Assembly: GCF_001753245.1 (NCBI RefSeq)
Contig: NZ_CP017415.1
Span: 1,082,501 to 1,146,500, forward strand
Source of the DNA: Acidihalobacter yilgarnensis
GTDB taxonomy: Bacteria > Pseudomonadota > Gammaproteobacteria > DSM-5130 > Acidihalobacteraceae
DNA: 64,000 nt
Direction: 5' to 3'
Shown: positions 35,699 to 44,439 of the stretch, one piece after another
How the letters are laid out: every line of letters starts with the position of its first letter
How positions within the stretch are numbered: position 1 is the first letter of the stretch
Notes under the pieces: generated by a model
Told to the model about the DNA's origin: nothing
Seen by the model: only the letters and a program-made list of their open reading frames with translations
Database searches by the model: none
Made by a program: the position numbers and the translations under genes

Positions 35699-37024
35699 AT
35701 GAAAACGCATAAGGTAGAACAGCTTGTCATCGCAACCGTAGGTTTTTTTTGGTGTTTTCTGATGTGGTTCTCGACGGCCGCCTTTAGCCCGAGTATCGCG
35801 AATCACTACAATCTCAGCTTGGCGGCACTCGGCCTGCTGGCGAGCTCGGCCATCTGGATGGCACCGATCGGCCGTATCATCGCCGGATGGGCAGCGGATC
35901 GCTTCGGCGCGCCGCGCACCTTCGCGGTGATCCTGGCCGTTTGCGGCCTAGTGTCCATTGCCTCGGCCTACACCACCGATTACGACATCTTGTTCATCGA
36001 ACGGGTGATCGTGGCGATCGCCGGCGTGTCGTTCGTGGTCGGTATTCAGCACGTGGCGCAGTGGTTCGAGCCGAGTGAAATCGGTACTGCCGAGGGTCTG
36101 TACGCCGGCACCGGCAATGTCGGTGCCGGCGTCGGCGCGCTGCTCTTGCCGCGTATGTTTGGCCTGGACTACCAGTCGGCATTCTTGTGGCTGGGCGTCA
36201 TTGCCCTCGTGATCGCGGCTTGGTACCTGCTGCGCGGCGAAGCGGCCAAGCATGAAAAGGTGCGCGCTACTGCACGTGAATCAGCCGATCTGCGCGGCAC
36301 GATTTTCGTTTGGAGCCGCTATATTGCCATTGCACTGATGCTGGCCTACGCCATGTCCTTCGGTTTGGAAATCGCGATGAATGCCTGGTTGCCCGGTTAT
36401 TTCACTCGCGGCTTCCATGAGGCGATCCTTGCGCTGGGCTTTACCAGTATCGCCGGCGTACAGATTGCGGCAGGTACCTTTGCCGCGGTGCAATCCTTCA
36501 CCGCGTCGCTATTCCGGCCCTTCTCGGGCTTTATGTCGGACCTGTTCCAGCGTCGCGGCTGGACACCGCTGCCGATGATCGCTCGGACGCTGCCCTACGC
36601 TCCGCGTCTGCACTGGCTAGCCATCTCGCTGTTGCTGATTACGGCGTCCATGGTGGCGCTGACCCTGGCCGGGCTGGCGAATTCACTACCGCTATCGGTA
36701 CTGGTGTTGGTGGCCTTCGGTATCTTCGTGAGTTTTGGTACCGGCGGTACCTTCGCGCTCGTGCCGTTGTTGTTCCCGGATCGTCCGGGGATCGCGGCTG
36801 GCTTCATCGGCGGGGTTTCCACGGCTGGCGGTATTGTCTATCCGCTGGTGTTCGCGCACTCCGGGAACATTCACATGGGGTATCTCTATATCGCCTTGTT
36901 CATGTTCATCCCCTTCACTCTGTTCTACTTCTGGGCGGCGCGTTATGAGCATCATCCCGAGGATCACGGCATCGGGGAGAACTGGATCGACCGGACGAAT
37001 CGCCCGGTGGGCGAGAAAGCCTGA
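35699..37024 (+). CDS. narK: MFS nitrate/nitrite transporter (NarK/NasA family)
   Basis: A 441-residue major facilitator protein with about 12 helices. It contains the MFS loop FGAPRTFA after helix 2 and the nitrate-porter-like glycine-rich segments GLYAGTGNVGAGVGALLLP and GTGGTFALVPLLFPDRPG. GGAGG precedes the ATG at 35699, which is preferred to an upstream start at 35600 that lies in the leader. It is the first gene after the NtrC/sigma-54/ANTAR module and would bring in nitrate for NasA. Confidence 0.9.
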   Translation: MKTHKVEQLVIATVGFFWCFLMWFSTAAFSPSIANHYNLSLAALGLLASSAIWMAPIGRIIAGWAADRFGAPRTFAVILAVCGLVSIASAYTTDYDILFIERVIVAIAGVSFVVGIQHVAQWFEPSEIGTAEGLYAGTGNVGAGVGALLLPRMFGLDYQSAFLWLGVIALVIAAWYLLRGEAAKHEKVRATARESADLRGTIFVWSRYIAIALMLAYAMSFGLEIAMNAWLPGYFTRGFHEAILALGFTSIAGVQIAAGTFAAVQSFTASLFRPFSGFMSDLFQRRGWTPLPMIARTLPYAPRLHWLAISLLLITASMVALTLAGLANSLPLSVLVLVAFGIFVSFGTGGTFALVPLLFPDRPGIAAGFIGGVSTAGGIVYPLVFAHSGNIHMGYLYIALFMFIPFTLFYFWAARYEHHPEDHGIGENWIDRTNRPVGEKA

Positions 37025-37030
37025 TATATC

Positions 37031-37070
37031 CCGCGATACCGAGCCATCAGCAGATAGCTCGGTATCGCGG
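37031..37070. repeat. Perfect 14-bp hairpin after narK
   Basis: CCGCGATACCGAGC (37031-37044) and GCTCGGTATCGCGG (37057-37070) are fully complementary, with a 12-base loop and no T-tract. It lies between narK and the small gene at 37114 and may stabilise the narK message or reduce read-through. Confidence 0.75.
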
Positions 37071-37113
37071 CGAGACTGGAAACGCTACCGATCGAAAACT
37101 GGAGATTGCCAAT

Positions 37114-37269
37114 ATGCAGACCAACGAGCAGCAAAGCACCCCGCACGAGCCTTGGTACAAATATGGCGTGGCCTTCATCTTCTTTGAGATGTTCATCGCC
37201 ATTGCGGTCAGTGTCTATTCGCTTTACATGGCCTTCAATGGTCTGGGCGGTTTCCCAGGCAAGCATTGA
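37114..37269 (+). CDS. Small membrane protein in the nitrate cluster
   Basis: A 51-residue protein with a polar N-terminus (MQTNEQQSTPHEPWYKYG), one hydrophobic helix (about 19-40) and a glycine-rich end (NGLGGFPGKH). GGAG lies nine bases before the ATG. I do not recognise the family. Its position between narK and the narK transcript terminator suggests it is co-transcribed with the transporter and may assist it or a membrane partner. Confidence 0.7.
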   Translation: MQTNEQQSTPHEPWYKYGVAFIFFEMFIAIAVSVYSLYMAFNGLGGFPGKH

Positions 37270-37275
37270 GCGGAG

Positions 37276-37313
37276 TGCCCGGGCGCCGGAATGGTGCCGG
37301 CCCCGGGTTTTTT
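37276..37313 (+). terminator. Intrinsic terminator of the narK transcript
   Basis: CCCGGG (37278-37283) pairs with CCCGGG (37302-37307), with an inner CCGG pairing, and six T follow. It ends the narK and small-gene transcript. It overlaps the first NtrC-type site of the next module. Confidence 0.8.
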
Positions 37314-37328
37314 GCACCAAAGTGGTGC
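37283..37328 (+). promoter_or_regulatory. Two NtrC-type enhancer sites upstream of nasS
   Basis: GCGCC-N5-GGTGC (37283-37297, 9 of 10) and GCACC-N5-GGTGC (37314-37328, perfect) have centres 31 bp apart, the same spacing as the pair upstream of narK. They precede a sigma-54-like promoter by about 60 bp. Confidence 0.78.
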
Positions 37329-37381
37329 GCTCTAGGTTGAGATTTGGGCGGGTACCCGTGTCTGGCGGCGGGTGTTCAGGG

Positions 37382-37398
37382 ATGGCACGTAATGTGCT
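37382..37398 (+). promoter_or_regulatory. Sigma-54 promoter of the nasS-nir-nas operon
   Basis: TGGCACG-N4-GTGCT gives GG at 37384-37385 and GC at 37396-37397, correctly spaced, with a perfect -24 element. The -12 element has G for the first T of TTGC. Transcription would begin near 37409. Confidence 0.65.
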
Positions 37399-37434
37399 TT
37401 ATCCATTTAGACAAGCGTGTAAAGCTGGAATGGC

Positions 37435-37495
37435 GCCCAACGGCGGGCTACCGATCCGGTTACCATGAGATCGAGTGTATTCGACAAAGGCGTCG
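37435..37495 (+). promoter_or_regulatory. ANTAR (NasT) leader hairpins P1 and P2, nasS leader
   Basis: P1 (37435-37448) is GCCC/GGGC around loop AACGGC. P2 (37482-37495) is CGAC/GTCG around loop AAAGGC. Both loops have A1 and G4. P2 overlaps the 5' arm of the following terminator (37490-37495). The 33-base linker is longer than in the narK leader, and another P1 might exist inside it. Confidence 0.72.
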
Positions 37496-37536
37496 TGACG
37501 TTCATGCGTGGCATGAACGGAGCGACGCTTTTTTTT
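37490..37536 (+). terminator. Regulated intrinsic terminator in the nasS leader
   Basis: An outer stem GCGTCG/CGACGC and an inner perfect 9-bp stem CGTTCATGC/GCATGAACG around a GTG loop are followed by eight T (37529-37536). It ends 22 bp before nasS, so the whole downstream operon depends on antitermination or on read-through. Confidence 0.9.
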
Positions 37537-37558
37537 GGCCTGAATGGAGCGGTTTGGC

Positions 37559-38947
37559 ATGGTGGATAAAAGTGCGAACGGGCGACCTCGGCTGAGTCTC
37601 GGCAATCGGCCGGGAGAGGATCTGGAACAGCGTGAGTTGACGCTCGGTTTTGTGCCACTGACCGATTGTGCGCCCTTGGTGGTCGCACGCGAGTTGGGCA
37701 TGTTCGCGGACGAGCATCTGGAGGTGACCCTCTCGCGTGAACCCTCGTGGGCGAATATCCGCGATAAGGTCATGATGGGCGCGCTTGATGGTGCACAGAT
37801 GCTTGCCGGCATGCCGGTTGCCAGTCAACTCGGCATCACTGCGGTACGGCGGCCATTGATAGCGGCTCTCAGCCTGGGACTGGGCGGCAATGCGATCACG
37901 GTATCGCGGCGGTTGTTCGAGCGCATGCGCGAGGTTGATGCCGAGGCCGTCCGGCATCGGCCGCGTACGGCCGGTGTCTTGCGTACGCTTATCGAAAGCG
38001 ACCGTCGCACGGGTCGGCCGCCATTGACCTTCGCGGTGGTCTATCCCGTATCAAGCCATAACTACGAGTTGCGCTACTGGCTGGCTGCCGCTGGCATCGA
38101 CCCCGACCGTGACGTGCGGATCGTGGTGATTCCGCCGCCGCAGATGGTAGCTCGTCTGCGTGCAGGGGAAATCGACGGATTCTGTGTGGGCGAGCCCTGG
38201 AACAGCGTGGCAGTACAGGGGGGGCATGGTCATGTCCTGATCACCAGCGACCAGCTCTGGCGCCACAAACCGGAAAAGGTCTTGGGCGTGACGCAGGAGT
38301 GGGCCGAGCGCCATCCGTTGACCTTGCGTGCGTTGGTGCGCGCCTTGATGCGCGCCGGGCAGTGGCTGGACGATCCCGATCATCGGGAGCAGGCAGCAGC
38401 CTTGCTGGCCCGATCGGAATATGTCGGCGTCAAGGAGGCGCTGCTGCGCCTGCCGTTGACCGAACAAATGATTTACGACCCTGGCGAATCGGCTGTTCCT
38501 CACCCCAATTTCAATGTGTTCCAGCGGCATGCCGCGATGTTTCCGTGGCGTTCGCACGCCCTGTGGTTCGTCACCCAGATCTATCGCTGGGGGCAGGTCG
38601 ATACGGCATATGACATGACCGCCGTGGCTGAGATGGCATATCGCCCGGAGTATTACCGGGAGGCTGCTGCGGCTTTCGGATGGTCCTGTCCGCTGATCGA
38701 TTACAAGCCAGAGGGATTGCACGCCGGTGAATGGCAATTGGCGCAGGCCGTGCCGGAGCCGTTGCGAATGGGGGCCGATGCCTTCTGCGATGGAGGTCGA
38801 TTCGATCCGCAGGACCCCGCGGGTTATCTGGAATCCTTCGAGGTCGCCACGCCCAGGGTCACACTGGAAACTCTTCGGCACATGAACCAATTTCAGCCGT
38901 CACGACCTGCCAGGACAGCGGGCAAGGCCAGTGACGGCGCATCCTGA
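37559..38947 (+). CDS. nasS: Nitrate/nitrite sensor, NrtA-like without signal peptide (NasS)
   Basis: About 462 residues related to the periplasmic nitrate-binding proteins NrtA/NasF (LTLGFVPLTDCAPLVVARELG, PSWANIRDKV, GEPWNSVAV). There is no signal peptide, lipobox or Tat motif, and no nrtBC permease or ATPase nearby. That identifies the cytoplasmic sensor NasS, which binds NasT without nitrate and releases it with nitrate. The start is uncertain: ATG 37559 (GGAG upstream) rather than ATG 37544. It is first behind the second NtrC/sigma-54/ANTAR module and 16 bp before nirB. Confidence 0.88.
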   Translation: MVDKSANGRPRLSLGNRPGEDLEQRELTLGFVPLTDCAPLVVARELGMFADEHLEVTLSREPSWANIRDKVMMGALDGAQMLAGMPVASQLGITAVRRPLIAALSLGLGGNAITVSRRLFERMREVDAEAVRHRPRTAGVLRTLIESDRRTGRPPLTFAVVYPVSSHNYELRYWLAAAGIDPDRDVRIVVIPPPQMVARLRAGEIDGFCVGEPWNSVAVQGGHGHVLITSDQLWRHKPEKVLGVTQEWAERHPLTLRALVRALMRAGQWLDDPDHREQAAALLARSEYVGVKEALLRLPLTEQMIYDPGESAVPHPNFNVFQRHAAMFPWRSHALWFVTQIYRWGQVDTAYDMTAVAEMAYRPEYYREAAAAFGWSCPLIDYKPEGLHAGEWQLAQAVPEPLRMGADAFCDGGRFDPQDPAGYLESFEVATPRVTLETLRHMNQFQPSRPARTAGKASDGAS

Positions 38948-38963
38948 TTCGGGAGATATCGAG

Positions 38964-41411
38964 ATGACACGCAAGCAAAGACTGGTACTGATCGGCAATG
39001 GCATGGCGGGCATACGCACGCTGGAAGAGCTGCTCAAGCTCGTGCCCGATATGTACGAAATCACGGTGTTCGGCGACGAACCCTATGGCAATTACAACCG
39101 GATCATGCTCTCGCCAGTGCTGGCGGGAGAGAAGACCGTCCATGACATTATGCTCAACGATGACGATTGGTATGCAGAGCACGGTATTACCCTGCACAAG
39201 GGTAAGCGGGTGACGCGTATCGACCGGGTACGTAGATGTGCCATTGCAGAGGACGGTACCGAGGCGCCTTACGACCGATTGATCCTCGCGACGGGTTCTA
39301 AGCCGTTCATCATCCCGGTGCCCGGACATGACAAGCGCGGTGTGATTGCCTTCCGAGACATCCACGATGTCGACACGATGCTTGCGTCGTCCCGTACGGG
39401 ACGACGCGCGGTGGTGATCGGCGGCGGTTTGCTCGGTCTTGAGGCCGCCAACGGTCTGATGAAGCAGGGCATGGAGGTGACGGTCGTTCACCTACTGGCC
39501 ACGTTGATGGAGCGCCAACTCGATGAGGCGGCGGCGGGGTTGTTGATGCGCTCGCTGGAGGAGCGAGGCATGCACTTCCGCCTGCAGGCGCAGACCACCG
39601 AGGTGCTGGGTGACGAGCGGGTCACCGGGGTGCGTTTTCAGGACGGCAGCGAGCTACCCGCGGACCTCGTGGTGATGGCGGTCGGTATTCGCCCGAACAT
39701 CGAGCTGGCGCAGCAGTCCGGGCTTTATTGCGAGCGGGGCATCCTGGTCAACGATACGCTGCAGACCTTCGATCCGAGCATCTACGCGGTGGGCGAATGC
39801 GTACAGCATCGCGGCAGCGTCTACGGCCTGGTTGCGCCTTTGTTCGAACAGGCCAAGGTCTGCGCAAATCACTTGGCCGAATACGGTATCGCCAAATACG
39901 GTGGATCGATGACATCGACCAAACTCAAGGTCACCGGCATCGATCTCTTTTCCGCCGGTGACTTCAATGGCGACGACAGCAGCGAGGAAATGGTGCTGCA
40001 GGACGCCGCGCGCGGCGTGTACAAGAAATTGGTGATCCGCGACAACCGTATCAAGGGTGCCGTGATGTACGGCGATACCCTCGACGGCGCCTGGTATTTC
40101 CAGCTGATGCGCGACGAGTCAGACATCACCGATCTGCGCGAGCATCTTCTGTTCGGGCAGGCACACATCGGAGACGCGGGCCATGGTGATGAAACTTCTC
40201 GTATCACCGCATTGCCCGACAACGCCGAAATCTGCGGTTGCAACGGCGTGTGCAAGGGCGAGATCGTCCAGGCCATCACCGAAAAGAAGCTGTTCACTCT
40301 GGAGGAAGTGCGTGCGCATACCAAGGCGAGCAATTCCTGCGGTTCGTGCACCGGCCTGGTGGAGTCGCTGCTGGCCAGTACGCTAGGTGGTGATTATTCG
40401 CAGACGCCATCGAAGCAATCCATCTGTCCGTGCACCGAGCACACACACGACGAGGTGCGCGAGGCCATCCATACCCGTGAACTCAAGACCATGCCGGCAG
40501 TATTTGAGGCCATGGCTTGGTCAACGCCGGATGGTTGTCATACCTGCCGTCCGGCGCTCAATTACTACCTGTTGATGAACTGGCCGGGCGAGTACGAGGA
40601 CGATAGTCGGGCGCGTTTTATCAACGAGCGGGTGCACGCCAACATCCAGAAAGACGGTACCTATTCCGTGGTGCCGCGTATCTGGGGTGGCGTGACCACG
40701 CCTGCCGAGCTGCGTGCCATCGCCGAGGTGGCGGAGAAGTATCAGGTGCCCACGGTCAAGATCACCGGCGGCCAGCGCATCGACCTGTTGGGCGTGAAGA
40801 AGGGCGATCTGCCGGCGATGTGGGGCGATTTGTCGCGTGCCGGCTTCGTTTCCGGCCACGCCTATGGGAAGGCCTTGCGCACGGTGAAGACCTGTGTGGG
40901 TTCTGAATGGTGCCGCTTCGGTACCCAGGACTCTACGGGGCTGGGTATCGCGCTTGAGCAGCAGACTTGGGGCACCTGGACGCCGCATAAATTCAAGATC
41001 GGCGTGTCCGGTTGTCCGCGCAACTGTGCCGAGGCCACGATCAAGGATCTGGGTGTGGTCTGTGTGGATTCTGGCTACGAGTTGCACGTGGGTGGCAACG
41101 GCGGAGTCAAGGTGCGTGCGACTGATTTTCTGTGCAAGGTCGCCAGCGAGGCGGAAGTACACGAATATACCGCCGCCTTCATACAGTACTACCGTGAAAC
41201 CGCCCGCTATCTGGAACGTACGGCACCCTGGATCGAGCGCGTTGGGTTGAGTCTGGTGAAACAGAAAGTGGTCGAGGACGAGGTAGGGCGCAAGGTTCTG
41301 GCGCGGCGCTTTGCCGAGTCGCAGCAGTACGCGCAACACGACCCCTGGTTGGAGCGTGCCGAAGGCACGGACGCGAACGAATATCGCCCGCTCAACCGTA
41401 TCAGTGCCTGA
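38964..41411 (+). CDS. nirB: Assimilatory nitrite reductase NAD(P)H large subunit
   Basis: An 815-residue enzyme that reduces nitrite to ammonium. Residues 1-400 form the FAD/NAD(P)H oxidoreductase (LIGNGMAGIRTLEEL, VVIGGGLLGLEAANGL). A BFD-like [2Fe-2S] domain follows (CGCNGVCKGEIV, NSCGSCTG; also CPCTEH). The sirohaem/[4Fe-4S] domain is C-terminal (TCVGSEWCRFG, SGCPRNCAEA). GGGAG precedes the ATG at 38964, which I prefer to the in-frame ATG at 38931 that overlaps nasS. Sirohaem would come from the cysG copy two genes downstream. Confidence 0.95.
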   Translation: MTRKQRLVLIGNGMAGIRTLEELLKLVPDMYEITVFGDEPYGNYNRIMLSPVLAGEKTVHDIMLNDDDWYAEHGITLHKGKRVTRIDRVRRCAIAEDGTEAPYDRLILATGSKPFIIPVPGHDKRGVIAFRDIHDVDTMLASSRTGRRAVVIGGGLLGLEAANGLMKQGMEVTVVHLLATLMERQLDEAAAGLLMRSLEERGMHFRLQAQTTEVLGDERVTGVRFQDGSELPADLVVMAVGIRPNIELAQQSGLYCERGILVNDTLQTFDPSIYAVGECVQHRGSVYGLVAPLFEQAKVCANHLAEYGIAKYGGSMTSTKLKVTGIDLFSAGDFNGDDSSEEMVLQDAARGVYKKLVIRDNRIKGAVMYGDTLDGAWYFQLMRDESDITDLREHLLFGQAHIGDAGHGDETSRITALPDNAEICGCNGVCKGEIVQAITEKKLFTLEEVRAHTKASNSCGSCTGLVESLLASTLGGDYSQTPSKQSICPCTEHTHDEVREAIHTRELKTMPAVFEAMAWSTPDGCHTCRPALNYYLLMNWPGEYEDDSRARFINERVHANIQKDGTYSVVPRIWGGVTTPAELRAIAEVAEKYQVPTVKITGGQRIDLLGVKKGDLPAMWGDLSRAGFVSGHAYGKALRTVKTCVGSEWCRFGTQDSTGLGIALEQQTWGTWTPHKFKIGVSGCPRNCAEATIKDLGVVCVDSGYELHVGGNGGVKVRATDFLCKVASEAEVHEYTAAFIQYYRETARYLERTAPWIERVGLSLVKQKVVEDEVGRKVLARRFAESQQYAQHDPWLERAEGTDANEYRPLNRISA

Positions 41412-41443
41412 GCAGTGCATCGATTTTTTGATGGAGTGAACCG

Positions 41444-41779
41444 ATGAAACAATGGATCGAGATCGCCGCGTTGACCGAGATTCCGCGTTTGGGCTCGCGG
41501 ATCGTTGCCCATGGGGACGAGGAAATCGCGGTGTTCCGGGCTAGCGACGACGCGGTGTTTGCGCTGCACAACCGTTGTCCGCATCGCGGTGGCCCCTTGT
41601 CAGAAGGCATCGTGCATGGCCATCGGGTGACCTGCCCGCTGCACAACTGGGTGATCGAGCTGGACCAGGGAGAGGCCGTCGCTCCGGATAGCGGCACCAC
41701 CACCTGCTACGCCACCCGCGTTGAAGATGGGCGTATCTGGCTGGAGCTGGACAGCGCTGCGGAAGCTGCTCATGGCTGA
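41444..41779 (+). CDS. nirD: Nitrite reductase small subunit with Rieske cluster ligands
   Basis: A 111-residue Rieske-type protein that partners NirB. It keeps the full ligand set, CPHRGG and CPLHNW (two Cys, two His), for a [2Fe-2S] centre, whereas the E. coli NirD has lost them. GGAG lies upstream of the ATG. Its end overlaps the nasA start by 8 bp, showing coupling. Confidence 0.92.
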   Translation: MKQWIEIAALTEIPRLGSRIVAHGDEEIAVFRASDDAVFALHNRCPHRGGPLSEGIVHGHRVTCPLHNWVIELDQGEAVAPDSGTTTCYATRVEDGRIWLELDSAAEAAHG

Positions 41780-44419
41780 GGCGATCGCCACCATTTGTCC
41801 CTACTGCGGCGTGGGCTGTGGCCTCAAGGTACGCCCCGGGGTCACGGTGGAGGTGCAGCCGGATACGACGCATCCCGCCAATCTGGGCCGCGTATGTTCC
41901 AAGGGCGCGGCCCTGGGTGAAACCCTGGGGAAGCTGATCGTCTGTGCCATCCAGAGATCAATGGTGCGCAGGCGAGCTGGGACGAGGCGCTCGATGAAGT
42001 CGCCGTGCGTTTGCGCACGGTCATCGAAGCGCATGGACCACAAGCTGTGGCCTTCTATGTCTCCGGTCAGCTGCTCACCGAAGATTATTATGTCGCCAAC
42101 AAGTTGATGAAGGGATTCATCGGCGCGTCGAACATTGATACCAACTCACGCCTATGCATGTCCTCTGCCGTGGCTGCCTACAAGCGTGCCCTGGGCGAGG
42201 ACGCGGTACCCTGCAGCTACCGAGACCTCGAAGAGGCCGATTTGCTGGTGCTGGCAGGCTCCAATGCGGCTTGGACGCACCCTGTGTTGTATCAGCGCAT
42301 CGTGGCTGAGAAGCGTCGCCGACCCGCTCTGCGTGTGGTTGTCATCGACCCGCGACGCACCGCAACCTGCGATATCGCCGACTTGCATCTGGCCCTGCGG
42401 CCTGGTGCGGATGCTTGGCTGTTCAACGGTTTGCTCAGCTATCTGGCTCGCGAGGGCGGCCTTGATCAGGATTTCCTGAACGCACACACGGGCGGGGCGG
42501 AGGCGGCACTAGAGGCTGCGCGTGCCGCCGCGCCGTCGATCCCGGCCGTGGCTGCGGCCTGCGAGCTGCCGGTGGCGCAGGTGGGCGAATTTTTCCGCTT
42601 GTTCCTGCGGACCGAGAAAGTCGTCACGATGTGGTCGCAGGGTTTGAATCAATCCAGCAGCGGGGTCGACAAGGGCGCCGCCCTGATCAATTGTCATCTG
42701 GCTACGGGCCGTATCGGTCGGCCCGGCATGGGACCGTTTTCGCTGACTGGGCAGCCCAATGCGATGGGGGGGCGTGAGGTGGGCGGGCTCGCCAATCAGC
42801 TGGCCGCGCACATGGATATCGACGACGCCGATGCACGCGATCGCTTGAGTCGCTTCTGGGGTGTGCCGGCGGTGGCCGATGCTCAGGGCCTCAAGGCAGT
42901 CGATTTATTTGAGGCAGTGGCCGATGGCCGGGTCAAGGCGGTCTGGATCATGGCGACCAATCCTGTCGTGAGCATGCCGGATGCCGACCGAGTGCGTGCG
43001 GCCCTGCAGGCTTGCGAGCACGTGATTGTTAGCGATTGCGTACGTGGCAGCGACACGGTAGCTTTCGCCGACGTACTCCTGCCAGTGGCAACCTGGGGTG
43101 AGAAGGACGGTACGGTAACCAATTCCGAACGTCGTATCTCGCGTATGCGTGCCTTTGTTGCGCCGCCGGGAGAGGCGCGCCCGGATTGGTGGATTATCAC
43201 TGAAGTGGCGCGGCGGTTAGGGCACGGCGATGGCTTCTCCTATCGTTCGCCGGCGGACATTTTCCGCGAGCATGCCGCGCTCTCTGCATTCGAAAATGAA
43301 GGTCGCCGAGTATTCGATATCGGCGCGCTCGCGGGCATTAGCGACGCACAGTATGATGCCTTGGCGCCGGTGCAGTGGCCGGTCAATGCGAAGCATCCGG
43401 AGGGTACCGAAAGATTGTTTGCCGACGGGTATTTCCCGACGGCCGATGGGCGTGCTCGCCTGCTGCCGGTAACCCCGCGCGCACCGGTGGTGGCCGCAGG
43501 CGATGAATATCCGCTGATAATGAATACGGGACGTATCCGGGATCAGTGGCACACCATGACGCGTACGGCACGCACGTCACGGCTGACCACCCACCTGCCG
43601 GAGCCCTTCGTGCAGATCCATCCGCTGGATGCCGATCTCTGGCACCTGAGCGACGGTAGCCTCGCACGGGTGATCAGTCCGCAAGGGCGCTTGCTGGCAC
43701 GGGTCAAGCTTGATCCGGCGCAACGGCCCGGATCGGTCTTCGTACCCATGCATTGGAACGAAGTCTACGCACGCAACGCGCGCGCCAATGCGTTGACCGC
43801 TGCCGTCACCGATCCGATCTCCGGGCAACCCGAATTCAAGCATGCCCCGGTGCGTGTGGAGCCCTTCCGCCCGCTCTGGGAGGGTTTTCTGCTCAGTCGT
43901 TCGCCACAAACCCTGCCGTTGGGCGAGTATCGGGTACACATTCCCAGCCGCGGTTTTCATCGCTACGAGCTGGCCGACGAGGCTTCGCCAGGAGACTGGG
44001 GACAGTGGGTGCAGGCGCACTTGCTCGGGCCAGGAGAATGGATGGAGTACGCCGATCCGGCAGCTGGGCGTTATCGCTGCGCACGCCTGCGTGACGGGCG
44101 TCTGGAGCTGGTGTTCTTCGTGGCGCCCGCGGGCCTTCCGGAGCGCAGTTGGCTGGGGCAGATGTTTGCGGAAGATTATCTCGATGACGTGGCGCGCATG
44201 AGCTTGCTCGCCGGGCGTCCGGTCACCGGCATGCGGGTCACCGGGCGGCAGGTCTGTGCCTGCTTCAACGTGGGGCTCAACACTCTGGTGGAGGCCATAG
44301 GCGAACAGGGTCTGACCAGTGTTGAAGCCATTGGGGAAGCCTTGCAGGCAGGTACCAATTGTGGCTCTTGTATCCCGGAGCTGCGGGAAATTCTGGCTCA
44401 GGCGCAACGGAGCGCCTGA
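41772..44419 (+). pseudogene. nasA: Assimilatory nitrate reductase catalytic subunit (one apparent frameshift)
   Basis: About 880 residues of a molybdopterin oxidoreductase. The N-terminus has the [4Fe-4S] set CPYCGVGCGL and GRVCSKG. The Mo-bis-MGD domain follows (SNAAWTHPV, GLNQSSSGVDKG, GPFSLTGQPNAMGGREVGG, NSERRISR). The C-terminus has a BFD-like [2Fe-2S] domain (VCACFNVG, NCGSC). Frame 1 is lost near 41927-41930: adding one G to the run GGGG gives LGEADRLCHPEINGAQASW, a normal NasA sequence joining frame 2. A sequencing error is likely because the flanks are well conserved. It reduces nitrate to nitrite for NirBD. Confidence 0.9.
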
Positions 44420-44439
44420 GCGGACGACGAGGAGGTCGC

